Below are positions 8,117-16,411 of a stretch of DNA of 64,000 bases, one piece after another. The DNA is from SABI01 sp963663665 (GTDB taxonomy: Bacteria > Spirochaetota > Spirochaetia > Sphaerochaetales > Sphaerochaetaceae): positions 310,001 to 374,000 of the forward strand of contig CAXXKP010000010.1 in NCBI GenBank assembly GCA_963663665.2, written 5' to 3'. The first letter of the stretch is position 1. Every line of letters starts with the position of its first letter. The position numbers and the translations under genes are program-made. A model generated the notes under the pieces. The model worked only from the letters and a program-made list of their open reading frames with translations. It ran no database searches and was not told where the DNA came from.

Positions 8117-10309
8117 ATGAAAAAAAGACTTGTTACCTCAGCATTACCATACGTCAATAATATTCCTCACTTAGGGAATTTAATCCAAGTACTTTCCGCA
8201 GACTGCTTTGCTCGCTTTTGTCGCATAAAAGGATATGAAACTCTCTATGTGTGTGGTACAGACGAATACGGCACCGCCAGTGAGACTCGTGCACTTCAAG
8301 AAGGGATTAGCCCAAAAGAACTTTGTGATCGCTATCATACTATTCATAGAGATATCTATAAATGGTTTAATATTGATTTTGATACTTTTGGTCGTACAAG
8401 CAGTGAAGAACAAACACAAATAGTCCAAGATATTTTTAAACGCGTTGATGCAAATGGATATATTAGTGAAAAAGAAATAGAACAACTATATTGTGAACAT
8501 GATGAAAGATTTTTAGCAGATCGATTCGTCATAGGTATATGCCCTAAATGTGGTTCCCTTGGAGCTCGTGGGGACCAATGTGATGCTTGTCAAACTCTGC
8601 TAGATCCAAGTGAACTCATTGAACCAAAATGCTCAGTTTGTCACAACACTCCAATCATCAAGAAAACAAAACATCTCTACATCGATCTTCCAAAAGCATT
8701 ACCTCTATTGCAAAATTGGATTGATACGGCAAGTGTTGAAGGATTCTGGGCTAAAAATGCCATTCAAACAACTAAAAGTTGGATACGAGATGGACTTAAA
8801 GAGAGAGCTATAACTCGAGATCTTAAATGGGGAATCCCCGTTCCTAAAGAGGGTTATGAACATAAAGTCTTCTATGTTTGGTTTGATGCTCCTATAGGAT
8901 ATATTTCTATTACTGCAGCTTATACTAAAGAATGGAAAAAATGGTGGTTTGATAATGACAATGTAGAACTATTTCAATTTATTGGAAAAGATAACATACC
9001 TTTCCATACTGTAATATTCCCTTCCTCTCTTTTAGCGACTGGTCAAGATTGGACAATGCTCCATCATATGTCGAGCAGTGAATATTTAAATTATGAGGAT
9101 GGAAAATTTTCAAAGAGTCTCGGGATTGGAATATTTGGGAATGATGTACAAGACACTAAAATCCCTGCAGATGTATGGCGATTCTACATCTTTTATAATC
9201 GACCTGAAAAAGCCGATGTATTATTTACTTGGAAAGATTTTCAAGAAAAAGTAAACAAAGAACTTATTGGAAATATTTCGAATCTAGTGAATAGGACACT
9301 TTCTTTTATTCATCGTTTTTATGATGGAAAAATCGATACTGAAGCAATTGATACACAATTATTATCAAATATTAGAGAAACCGAAAAACAAATTGATGAT
9401 TATTTTGAAAAAGCAGAACTTAGAGACGCTCTTCGGACAATCCTCTCATTATCTTCAATTGGAAACAAAGCCTTTCAAGATGCTGAACCTTGGAAGTTAA
9501 TGAAAGAAGATAATGAAAAAACTAAAGAATTACTAAATACATTGTTAATTCTTATAAGAGATATTGGTTTTCTGTTACATCCATTTATGCCCTCAACTAG
9601 TAAAAGAATATTACACTTTTTAGATAGTGAAAATACAACATATAATATGCTAGGAACAAAAGAAGGGATTGGAGATTTACAAGAAATAGAACATCTTTTT
9701 GCAAAGTTGGAAGATGATAGAATAGAAGAACTAAAATTAAAATATAGTGGAACTCAAGCTTCTAGAGAACAGGAGAAAAATATTATGGAAGAAACAATAG
9801 AAAGTGTAAGCATAGCTCAAGATTTTTCAAATAGAGTCGCATTGAAAGTAGCAAAAATCGCAGAAGTTGAGCAACATCCAGGAGGAGAGAGACTTTATAT
9901 TATACAATTAGATACAGGTAGTCCTGAGCCAACACAAATTGTCTCATCTATAGTTCCATATTATACAAAGGATGAACTTTTAGGGAAAAATATTATTTTA
10001 GTTGAAAATTTAAAACCTGCAAACTTTAGAGGAGTGAAAAGTAGAGGAATGCTCTTAGCAGCATCAGATCCAACGAAAGAAGAACATTCAACTTGTGAAG
10101 TGATCTTTGCTCCTCAATATCCAGTGGGAACCTTATTGCATCCATTTGGAACAGACCTTCCTGCGACTCGAACTCAATTAAAGGCAGATATCTTTTTCTC
10201 ATTTAAGCTTTATAGTGAAGATGGACTTGTTAAAGTAGATAATACTATTATAGGTCATAATGAAATACCCCTAACGGTTAACACGTATCTTAATGGAGAT
10301 ATTGGCTAA
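8117..10309 (+). CDS. metG: Methionyl-tRNA synthetase with C-terminal tRNA-binding domain
   Basis: Charges tRNA-Met. The 730-residue class I synthetase has the HIGH-type motif PHLGN (residues 18-22). Its zinc knuckle has CxxC pairs at 142/145, 155/158 and also 172/175, the long two-pair knuckle of E. coli-type MetRS. KFSKS lies at 330-334. After the anticodon-binding helical domain, residues from about 610 form an EMAP/Arc1p-like OB fold (VALKVAKIAEVEQHPGGERL) used for dimerisation and tRNA binding. No T-box or riboswitch precedes it. The FemAB-type gene begins five bases after the stop. Confidence 0.97.
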   Translation: MKKRLVTSALPYVNNIPHLGNLIQVLSADCFARFCRIKGYETLYVCGTDEYGTASETRALQEGISPKELCDRYHTIHRDIYKWFNIDFDTFGRTSSEEQTQIVQDIFKRVDANGYISEKEIEQLYCEHDERFLADRFVIGICPKCGSLGARGDQCDACQTLLDPSELIEPKCSVCHNTPIIKKTKHLYIDLPKALPLLQNWIDTASVEGFWAKNAIQTTKSWIRDGLKERAITRDLKWGIPVPKEGYEHKVFYVWFDAPIGYISITAAYTKEWKKWWFDNDNVELFQFIGKDNIPFHTVIFPSSLLATGQDWTMLHHMSSSEYLNYEDGKFSKSLGIGIFGNDVQDTKIPADVWRFYIFYNRPEKADVLFTWKDFQEKVNKELIGNISNLVNRTLSFIHRFYDGKIDTEAIDTQLLSNIRETEKQIDDYFEKAELRDALRTILSLSSIGNKAFQDAEPWKLMKEDNEKTKELLNTLLILIRDIGFLLHPFMPSTSKRILHFLDSENTTYNMLGTKEGIGDLQEIEHLFAKLEDDRIEELKLKYSGTQASREQEKNIMEETIESVSIAQDFSNRVALKVAKIAEVEQHPGGERLYIIQLDTGSPEPTQIVSSIVPYYTKDELLGKNIILVENLKPANFRGVKSRGMLLAASDPTKEEHSTCEVIFAPQYPVGTLLHPFGTDLPATRTQLKADIFFSFKLYSEDGLVKVDNTIIGHNEIPLTVNTYLNGDIG

Positions 10310-10314
10310 ATACG

Positions 10315-11382
10315 ATGAATGAATTTCATCTTACACCCATTAAAATTGATCAGTTATCCCATTCAAACCATCCATTCCAAACCTCCTTTTGGGCATATCT
10401 AAAACAGAAGAATGGATGGAAACCTTACGCTTTTCGAATCAATTTTGATGAATCAGATAGAATAATAGATATACTAATTCTCACAAAAGTTTTACCACCA
10501 GTATTTGCATTTGCATATATACCTTTTGCAAATTTACTTGAAGACCTTCAAATAAATGAAGCTAAATTTATTCAACAATTCTCAAGAAAAGTAAAAAAAG
10601 AGATTCAACAACCTCTTCTTTTTTTACGGTATGATTTTCCCTTCTTAGATACCAACGAAGATGGAATACCTCATATCAGAGGGAGACGAATCAAAGAATG
10701 CAAAGATTCTGTACAACCAGAAGCCACAAATATTATTGATTTAACACATGGGTATGAACACGTTAAAAATGAATATCGCCAAAGAGCGAAACGTGCTATT
10801 AGAAAATTAGAAAATGATGAAATTACAATTAGAGAGTGTAAAGATTCAAAAGATATGTTTGAGCAATGGTATAAAGTTTACTCATCTACTGCAAAAAGAG
10901 ATGGTTTTTCTACACGAAGCAAAGAATATATTTCATCTCTATTATATGATAAAAATATAAATAGAAATGTTGATCTTATTCTTGCAATTTATAATAACAA
11001 GGTTGTAGGTGGAACTATCACAATTTCAAGCAATGATTACGTTGTTTATCTTTTTGGCGCTTCATTAAGAATTCAAGGAATATCACCTTCTTACCTGTTA
11101 CAAGATTATTCAATTCTCAAGGCTTGTAAGAATGGGAAAAAGTATTATGATTTGCATGGAATAAGTGGCCCTGGAAATAGAGGTGGGAATCTATCAAGTC
11201 TAACATTGTTTAAGCAATCATTTGGAGGGAATAGATACTATAGACTACCAAGCACTGATTACGTATATATTCCTTTTGTGCATGGTATTTATACTTTTTT
11301 AGAAAATATCCGATATTATTTTTATCGAAAAAGAACTCCTCAGGTCCTCAGACAGCAATATGGGATATCTCAAGATAATTGA
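10315..11382 (+). CDS. FemAB/FemX-family peptidoglycan branch aminoacyltransferase
   Basis: A 355-residue protein with the double GNAT-like fold of FemX/MurM enzymes. These transfer amino acids from aminoacyl-tRNA to the peptidoglycan stem peptide. Visible family features are an RQRAKRAIRKLEN helix, the acetyltransferase-like core VVGGTITISSNDYVVYLFGA, and the late motif YYDLHGISGPGN followed by FKQSFGG. It probably forms an operon with metG. Its 3' end overlaps the convergent murD by 13 bases, so two cell-wall genes meet tail to tail. Which amino acid it adds, and whether the substrate is peptidoglycan at all, cannot be read from sequence. Confidence 0.85.
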   Translation: MNEFHLTPIKIDQLSHSNHPFQTSFWAYLKQKNGWKPYAFRINFDESDRIIDILILTKVLPPVFAFAYIPFANLLEDLQINEAKFIQQFSRKVKKEIQQPLLFLRYDFPFLDTNEDGIPHIRGRRIKECKDSVQPEATNIIDLTHGYEHVKNEYRQRAKRAIRKLENDEITIRECKDSKDMFEQWYKVYSSTAKRDGFSTRSKEYISSLLYDKNINRNVDLILAIYNNKVVGGTITISSNDYVVYLFGASLRIQGISPSYLLQDYSILKACKNGKKYYDLHGISGPGNRGGNLSSLTLFKQSFGGNRYYRLPSTDYVYIPFVHGIYTFLENIRYYFYRKRTPQVLRQQYGISQDN

Positions 11383-12632
11383 TGTACAGCTTGTTTGAAG
11401 AGAGAACCTCTTTCATCGGAGTTTTTAAAAACTCCGAATGATGCAGCAGCAGGGGAAAGCACGACAGTGATAGGAATAGCCTCCTGAAGTGCTCTCTCAT
11501 AGCTTTCTTTAACTACTATCTCCATATTATTAAACGGACCTATAAATAATAACCTATTTTTTAGTAAATATGGCATAATTTTATTACGCGTGAACGATCC
11601 CTCTAACAATACTATATGAGTTGCATCCCTTAAATATTTATAAGAAACATCAATTTTACAATTTTTATCAGAGCCCCCTATAATTAGAATATATGGAGAA
11701 TGAATTTTACTAAGAGTAAAATTCATTGCTTCGGGAATTGTTGCACTACTATCATTTATCCAAACAATAGAATTAATCTCGCGTACAAACTCTCGTCTAT
11801 GTTCGAGTTGCTTTGATTGATTAATAATATGTATTGTAGATGATTCACAGAAGCCTAAATCCCGTAAAGATTGTACCACAAGTTTTGAGTCTTTAAGAAA
11901 TTCAATATTCTGAGGATATCTTATTGATAATTCATCAAGAACTATTTTTGATTGTATACTCATATACTTATATTCTGAGTCATAGGTGAATATTTGCATT
12001 TTTTCTTTATAGTAGGTTTCAATAGAATCATAATAATCTCCATGATCTGGAAACAAAGAGGTTAGGATAATAGATGAAAAGTGGAAATCTAATTGAGAAG
12101 CATACAACAATAAGTCTCTTATTTGCCAACTTGAAAGTTCAAGTACTATATAAAAAGTTTCTCGATTATCAACTTTCTCTAAGTCTTCAATGATTTTATA
12201 GCCACTAATTCCAATATTTCCACCAATAAATACTTTTTGTCCGAGCGTTCGTAAAACATATGCAATCGTAGAAGTTGTTGAACTTTTCCCTTTGGTTCCC
12301 GTAATCGCAATTACTTTAATATTTTTACGAGTATAGACATAATTAAGCAATTCAATAATATCAGTAGTAATATTATTATTTAATGAAAGGAATTTGTTAC
12401 CCGGGTTAATTGCAGGATTCTTCACTATAATATCTGCATCCAAGAAATCTTTGTCAATATGTCCACCTAAATGGCATATAATTCCATATTCATCTAGAGT
12501 TTGGATTTGTTCATATAGACTATCCTCACCTAAAAGGTCTGTAACTGTTACAATGTGATTACGTTTGGCATAATAGAGAGCAGAATTAAGTCCTCCATAA
12601 TGAAGACCAAGACCAAATATCAGAACATTCAT
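11370..12632 (-). CDS. murD: UDP-N-acetylmuramoyl-L-alanine:D-glutamate ligase
   Basis: Adds D-glutamate to UDP-MurNAc-L-Ala in cytoplasmic peptidoglycan synthesis. The 420-residue Mur ligase has an N-terminal Rossmann-like UDP-binding domain (FGLGLHYGG). The central ATPase P-loop is AITGTKGKSSTTS, with a Mur-family HRREFVREINSIVWINDS segment. The C-terminal domain contains LIIGGSDKNCKID and ends in the SPAAASFGVFKNSDERG signature typical of MurD. It is monocistronic as far as seen. Its presence argues for a peptidoglycan-containing envelope. Confidence 0.95.
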   Translation of the reverse strand: MNVLIFGLGLHYGGLNSALYYAKRNHIVTVTDLLGEDSLYEQIQTLDEYGIICHLGGHIDKDFLDADIIVKNPAINPGNKFLSLNNNITTDIIELLNYVYTRKNIKVIAITGTKGKSSTTSTIAYVLRTLGQKVFIGGNIGISGYKIIEDLEKVDNRETFYIVLELSSWQIRDLLLYASQLDFHFSSIILTSLFPDHGDYYDSIETYYKEKMQIFTYDSEYKYMSIQSKIVLDELSIRYPQNIEFLKDSKLVVQSLRDLGFCESSTIHIINQSKQLEHRREFVREINSIVWINDSSATIPEAMNFTLSKIHSPYILIIGGSDKNCKIDVSYKYLRDATHIVLLEGSFTRNKIMPYLLKNRLLFIGPFNNMEIVVKESYERALQEAIPITVVLSPAAASFGVFKNSDERGSLFKQAVHQLS

Positions 12633-12672
12633 ACTCTTTAATTTACTCTATAAAATTTGTTTTTCCTAGCAC

Positions 12673-12701
12673 TTGACCAATATGGACTTACCATTCATAA
12701 T
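12673..12701 (+). promoter_or_regulatory. Promoter for the small ribosomal-protein-like gene
   Basis: TTGACC at 12673-12678, a 17-base spacer and CATAAT at 12696-12701. The predicted leader is about 40 bases and includes AAGGAG at 12735-12740, seven bases before the GTG start. Confidence 0.65.
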
Positions 12702-12747
12702 GACCGCTGTAATTACATGCAATATCTTATCGATAAGGAGTTTTATA

Positions 12748-12837
12748 GTGCCCTGTGGAAGAAAAAGAAAAAAACATAAGATTGCCACACATAAGCGAAA
12801 GAAAAAGCTTAGAAAAAATAGACATAAGAATAAATAG
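12748..12837 (+). CDS. 29-residue AURKAIP1/COX24-domain (mS38/bS22-like) small-subunit protein
   Basis: A GTG-started 29-codon gene, too short for usual gene finders. The peptide opens MPCGRKRKKHKIATHKRKKK and is almost all Lys, Arg and His. This matches the tiny proteins annotated as AURKAIP1/COX24-domain in Bacteroidota and spirochaetes, related to mitochondrial mS38 and mycobacterial bS22, which lie in the 30S subunit. Support comes from its own promoter, an ideal Shine-Dalgarno (AAGGAG, seven-base spacing) and an intrinsic terminator starting 21 bases after the stop. It forms a complete one-gene unit. The family is known to me by sequence resemblance; its role in this species is inference. 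Confidence 0.85.
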   Translation: MPCGRKRKKHKIATHKRKKKLRKNRHKNK

Positions 12838-12858
12838 ATATTCTTAAGCAATCTTATT

Positions 12859-12885
12859 AAAACCGTCGGTCGCTCCGGCGGTTTT
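12859..12885 (+). terminator. Terminator of the small ribosomal-protein-like gene
   Basis: Stem AAAACCGTCGG / CCGGCGGTTTT with one G-T pair and a five-base loop, followed by T/A-rich sequence. It directly follows the 29-codon gene. Confidence 0.85.
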
Positions 12886-12959
12886 ATTATATATAGTTAT
12901 ATAACACATTCCCTTACAGAATCTGAAGTAGTAATCTTATAATCTACGTACTTATTTGT

Positions 12960-14144
12960 ATGAAACAATACAGAGCTTTGAAGATACGAATATATCCACA
13001 AGAGAATTGCAAAAAAAGTATTGATAAAACTCTTGGATCTTGCAGAGCCTTATATAATATGATGCTTTTTGAACGGCTTTCAAAAATTAAAATCGAACAA
13101 AATGAATATAAGATACCCACTCATGTAATATATAAAACTGAAAAAGATTACATAGATGAATTTGAATGGTTGAAAGAAGTAGATCTTATAGCCCTTATTC
13201 AAAGTCGGAAGTCGCTTGAGAAAACCTATTCATCATTTGCTTCAACATTAAAAAATTATAAATATCATAATAAACAAATTATTTTCCCTCAATATAAGAA
13301 AAAGAAGAGACATAATAGCTATAAAACTGTATGTATCAACAATAATATTAACATAGATTTTAAAACTAAATATGTAAGTCTTCCCACAATAGGTTCAATA
13401 AAATTTCGTGATGAACGAGAAAAAGGTTTTGGTGAAATTATTTCAGCGACAATATCACGTACATCAACAGGGAAGTACTTTGCAGCATTAGTATATTCCT
13501 CAGAAAAAGCTTACATACCTAAAAAGAAGGTAGTTAATCCTGATAAAGTCATAGGATTAGATATGTCGTTACGGAATTTTTATATTGATCAAAAGGGTTC
13601 TTCTCCAAAATTTAAGCAAAACACTAGAATATATGAAAAGCGATTAACACTGGTTCAAAGGAGGATGAATAGAAAGAAATTATATTCTAAAAACTGGATA
13701 AAAGCAAAACATAGGGTTGCAATAGTACATGAGAAGATAACCAATTCTCGAGAATATTTTAATCATAGACTTGCTTACTATTTAGTGAATAATTATGATG
13801 CAATTTGCATTGAAAATCTTGATTTAAAAGAAATGAGCCAGAGTTGTAATTTGGGGAAATCCGTATTGGATGTACGGTATTCAGAATTCATATTGAGGTT
13901 AACACAGAAAGCAGACGAATATGGTACACATATAATAAAAGTTGGCCGCTATTTCCCTAGCAGCAAAATGTGCAGTGTGTGTGGTAGTATTAATACAACT
14001 TTAACGATTAATGAAAGGAGTTGGACATGTACTCACTGTAATACTTTTCATGATCGAGATAAGAATGCCGCAATGAATCTTAAAAATTTTGGGTTAAAGA
14101 AACTGGGGTTGAACAGATCCTTGACGCCTGTGGAGAAAAAGTAA
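12960..14144 (+). CDS. tnpB: TnpB RNA-guided nuclease (IS605 OrfB family), C-terminus probably frameshifted
   Basis: The 394-residue OrfB/TnpB is the family ancestral to Cas12, a DNA nuclease guided by RNA from the element's own 3' end. The RuvC residues are all present: Asp201 in GLDMSLRNF, Glu285 in IENLDL and Asp365 in HDRDKNAAMN. The zinc ribbon is Cys338, Cys341, Cys357 and Cys360. The catalytic core therefore looks intact. The last residues (LGLNRSLTPVEKK) look unusual, whereas the -1 frame from 14084 to 14197 reads a family-like tail containing DACGEKVRR and ending NEAGNQ. The gene is either shifted by one base or frameshifted during translation. Confidence 0.9.
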   Translation: MKQYRALKIRIYPQENCKKSIDKTLGSCRALYNMMLFERLSKIKIEQNEYKIPTHVIYKTEKDYIDEFEWLKEVDLIALIQSRKSLEKTYSSFASTLKNYKYHNKQIIFPQYKKKKRHNSYKTVCINNNINIDFKTKYVSLPTIGSIKFRDEREKGFGEIISATISRTSTGKYFAALVYSSEKAYIPKKKVVNPDKVIGLDMSLRNFYIDQKGSSPKFKQNTRIYEKRLTLVQRRMNRKKLYSKNWIKAKHRVAIVHEKITNSREYFNHRLAYYLVNNYDAICIENLDLKEMSQSCNLGKSVLDVRYSEFILRLTQKADEYGTHIIKVGRYFPSSKMCSVCGSINTTLTINERSWTCTHCNTFHDRDKNAAMNLKNFGLKKLGLNRSLTPVEKK

Positions 14145-14257
14145 GACGTATGAGCTTCGGTACATATGCATTCTTCAATGAAGCAGGAAATCAGTAAGGC
14201 AGAGGTCTCATGTGTATTGACACTATGAGGGTGCCATGATAGTGTAATTCGACCTCT
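14100..14257 (+). ncRNA. Candidate omega (reRNA) scaffold at the tnpB 3' end
   Basis: The region after the RuvC-III motif folds into several hairpins: GCTTC/GAAGC (14154-14158 with 14180-14184), an outer AGAGGTC/GACCTCT pair (14201-14207 with 14251-14257), and nested inside it ACACTAT/ATAGTGT (14220-14226 with 14239-14245). TnpB guide RNAs in this family come from just this position, overlapping the gene's 3' end and reading into the flanking DNA. The assignment is by position and structure only. Confidence 0.45.
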
Positions 14258-14259
14258 TT

Positions 14260-14278
14260 ATCCGTTTTATCTACGGAT
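14260..14278 (+). promoter_or_regulatory. Hairpin in the rpsF leader
   Basis: ATCCGT / ACGGAT with a seven-base loop, ending 13 bases before the rpsF Shine-Dalgarno (AGGAGG). It could be part of an S6:S18 autoregulatory leader, which contains a CCG element, or simply the edge of the inserted element. The sequence does not decide. Confidence 0.3.
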
Positions 14279-14301
14279 CAAATAGTCCACAAGGAGGAAC
14301 T

Positions 14302-14583
14302 ATGAAAGAATACGAATTTACTATCATTTTCGAATCAAATGAGGAAATGACAGCTAAAGGACTTGAACTTGTTGAAAAAGAATTCACAAATAATCAAGTC
14401 GAAATCATCAAACATGATGATATGGGAGTACGATCACTAGCTTACCCCATCAAGAAACAAGACAAGGGTCATTATCACTATTATGAACTATCTGCAGACC
14501 CTTCGGTAATCGAAGGTCTAAGTGCTTCATATAGATTAATGCAACCTGTTATGAAGTTCTTATTCGTTGTAAAAGATAAATAA
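14302..14583 (+). CDS. rpsF: Ribosomal protein bS6
   Basis: A 93-residue small-subunit protein that binds 16S rRNA as a heterodimer with bS18. The ferredoxin-like fold shows in YEFTIIFESNEE at the start, the central GVRSLAYPIKKQDKGHYHYY strand-loop-strand, and the end VMKFLFVVKDK. AAGGAGGAAC lies just upstream of the ATG. It heads the classical rpsF-ssb-rpsR-rplI-dnaB cluster, but the tnpB element lies immediately upstream and may have separated it from its original promoter. Confidence 0.95.
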   Translation: MKEYEFTIIFESNEEMTAKGLELVEKEFTNNQVEIIKHDDMGVRSLAYPIKKQDKGHYHYYELSADPSVIEGLSASYRLMQPVMKFLFVVKDK

Positions 14584-14605
14584 GTCTAAATAACTGGAGA
14601 ATTGT

Positions 14606-15097
14606 ATGGCAAATGATATCAATAGCGTTGTACTAGTAGGACGTCTCACCCGAGATATTGAACTCACTGACTTTGGCAATGATAGAACCTTAGGAAAATT
14701 TTCTCTCGCTGTAAATCGCATTAAGGGGTCAGGCGATCAGAGAGAAGATGAAGTAAGCTTTTTCAATGTATCAGCTTGGGGTAAATATCTTCATTTTATT
14801 GAGAAGTCACTCACAAAAGGTACCCAGGTATGTATTAATGGCGAATTACGCCAAAGTCGCTGGGAACAAGATGGTCAAGCTCGTCAACGTGTTGAAATTG
14901 TTGCAAATTCAATTCAACTATTAAGTAGTGGTAGTGCATCTAATGCACAATCCAATTCATCTGAAAATCGTTCGTATAACCAGAATAAGCCTGCTCGTCA
15001 AGCTTCACCTAATGATAGAAATACTGGAAATAATTCCTTTAACAATAATCAATCATTCCCTGGTCCTGAACAATTTGATGATGACATTCCATTTTAA
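14606..15097 (+). CDS. ssb: Single-stranded DNA-binding protein
   Basis: A 163-residue SSB: an N-terminal OB fold (NSVVLVGRLTRDIEL to about residue 110, with the FFNVSAWGK strand) and then a disordered Asn/Ser/Gln-rich linker. The acidic tip FDDDIPF is the canonical docking peptide for replication and repair enzymes. It lies between rpsF and rpsR, the usual bacterial arrangement, with short spacers that indicate cotranscription. Confidence 0.96.
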   Translation: MANDINSVVLVGRLTRDIELTDFGNDRTLGKFSLAVNRIKGSGDQREDEVSFFNVSAWGKYLHFIEKSLTKGTQVCINGELRQSRWEQDGQARQRVEIVANSIQLLSSGSASNAQSNSSENRSYNQNKPARQASPNDRNTGNNSFNNNQSFPGPEQFDDDIPF

Positions 15098-15123
15098 ACA
15101 ATTGATGAGGAGTAATAATTATC

Positions 15124-15441
15124 ATGCGAGATGATCAAGATAATTCAAGAAGTTTTGATAAAGATGACAGAGATCGAAGTGGTTCGAATTCTCGTGACCG
15201 CGGTGGCGATCGTCGTTTTTCTTCTAAAAGAGGAACTTTTAAAAAGAAAGTTTGTAAATTTTGTACACAGAACCTTACAGCCGATTACAAGAACCCAGAT
15301 ATGTTAAGACGATATATTACTGAAAGAGGTAAGATACTTCCAAGCAGAATTACTGGGAATTGTGCCAAACATCAAAGGGCTCTCACTACAGAAATTAAAA
15401 GAGCAAGGGTACTAGCATATCTTCCTTTCGACAGAAAGTAG
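15124..15441 (+). CDS. rpsR: Ribosomal protein bS18 with charged N-terminal extension
   Basis: A 105-residue protein. The conserved bS18 core starts near residue 42 and includes FCTQNLTADYKNPDMLRRYI and ITGNCAKHQRALTTEIKRAR. It keeps the cysteines KVCKFC and NCAKH of the zinc-binding (C+) form. The first 40 residues are an unusual Asp/Arg/Ser-rich, probably disordered extension (DDRDRSGSNSRDRGGDRR). It belongs to the rpsF operon. The ATG is preceded by GAGGAG about nine bases upstream. Confidence 0.95.
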   Translation: MRDDQDNSRSFDKDDRDRSGSNSRDRGGDRRFSSKRGTFKKKVCKFCTQNLTADYKNPDMLRRYITERGKILPSRITGNCAKHQRALTTEIKRARVLAYLPFDRK

Positions 15442-15448
15442 GGTACAT

Positions 15449-16399
15449 ATGGAATCACTTAGGAGTAATGATACACTAAAGTTTGTTGTAATCCCTGTTG
15501 CAATCTCAATTGCATTATATTGGATTACTTCATCCTCATTCCTTTCGGTAATAGTGTTGTTATTTACTTCTAAAAAAATAGAGAACATGCAAGTTCGATT
15601 GATATCAGTTTTTATAGTGATACTATTTGTAATTGGTTATCATATCTTGCAATTACAGGACCTGCTAAAGACAGGAGAAGGTATTGGGTTATTAATCATT
15701 GGATTATATCTGCCAATTTCAACTCTTATTGCTAGTGGAATATGGATTGCAACCTATAAAGAAAGAATGCTGTACAGATTGCTTTACAGTTTAATCTTTG
15801 CAGGGATTGTAGGGTTTTTTATAGTGTTTTGGCTTCAAGGTAGCAGTGCTTCGGCTATATATACTAAAGAGGTATATCAAAAATTGCTTTCTTCACTAGT
15901 ATCATTGGTTATGAACAATCAAATGCAAGTGAATGAAATGAATGCCGTTGGAGATATTGTTATTTCAGCTATTACTAATTTTGGACTGACGCTTTTTATT
16001 GCACAATTTGGAGTAGCAGTCTTTATAAGTGAAATGATGGTGAATCGATTCTCTTCTGAATACCAAGAAAGGTTGTTGAAATGGAATTTGCCACATGGAA
16101 CTATTTGGTTTTTGCTTGCAGGAATGAGTACGATTTTGCTAGTGATAGTAGTAAAATTTCCACTCCTTGAGAGTTTAGCTTACAATGTATCGAGTGTTAT
16201 TGCATTGCTCTATGCAGTGCAAGGGATTTCAATTGCATCAAATTATTTGGTGAAAAAATTTCCACACATAAGACCTAGTAGGATATTCTTTCTTAGTGGG
16301 GCATTGATGATGTTACCAGGAGCGAATGTTGTATTCATCGTAGGATTCCCATTATTAGGGATAAGTGAGACATGGATTACGTATAGAAAGAATGAGTAA
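15449..16399 (+). CDS. DUF2232-like polytopic membrane protein
   Basis: A 316-residue, strongly hydrophobic protein with about eight predicted membrane segments and short loops, ending in a basic tail (TWITYRKNE). Its position between rpsR and rplI is where DUF2232 (YybS-like) membrane proteins occur in many bacteria, which supports the call more than any motif. It begins seven bases after rpsR, so it is almost certainly cotranscribed. I infer no biochemical function. Confidence 0.65.
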   Translation: MESLRSNDTLKFVVIPVAISIALYWITSSSFLSVIVLLFTSKKIENMQVRLISVFIVILFVIGYHILQLQDLLKTGEGIGLLIIGLYLPISTLIASGIWIATYKERMLYRLLYSLIFAGIVGFFIVFWLQGSSASAIYTKEVYQKLLSSLVSLVMNNQMQVNEMNAVGDIVISAITNFGLTLFIAQFGVAVFISEMMVNRFSSEYQERLLKWNLPHGTIWFLLAGMSTILLVIVVKFPLLESLAYNVSSVIALLYAVQGISIASNYLVKKFPHIRPSRIFFLSGALMMLPGANVVFIVGFPLLGISETWITYRKNE

Positions 16400-16411
16400 G
16401 GAGAAAGACTT

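Larger units (their letters stand above)
12938..14257 (+). mobile_element. IS200/IS605-type element carrying only tnpB (IS1341-like); ends not resolved
   Basis: A tnpB gene with its structured 3' flank, and no tnpA, sits between the terminator of the small ribosomal-protein-like gene and rpsF. IS605-type elements make no target duplication or inverted repeats, so exact borders cannot be read. I set the left limit at a TATAAT box (12938-12943) and the right limit at the last hairpin. Without TnpA it can move only if a transposase is supplied from elsewhere. Confidence 0.7.

Noticed and set aside
12960..14144. tnpB product as a Cas12-type CRISPR effector
   Set aside because: It has the size, N-terminus and zinc ribbon of TnpB, no direct-repeat array or cas1/cas2 lies anywhere in the window, and the gene stands alone.
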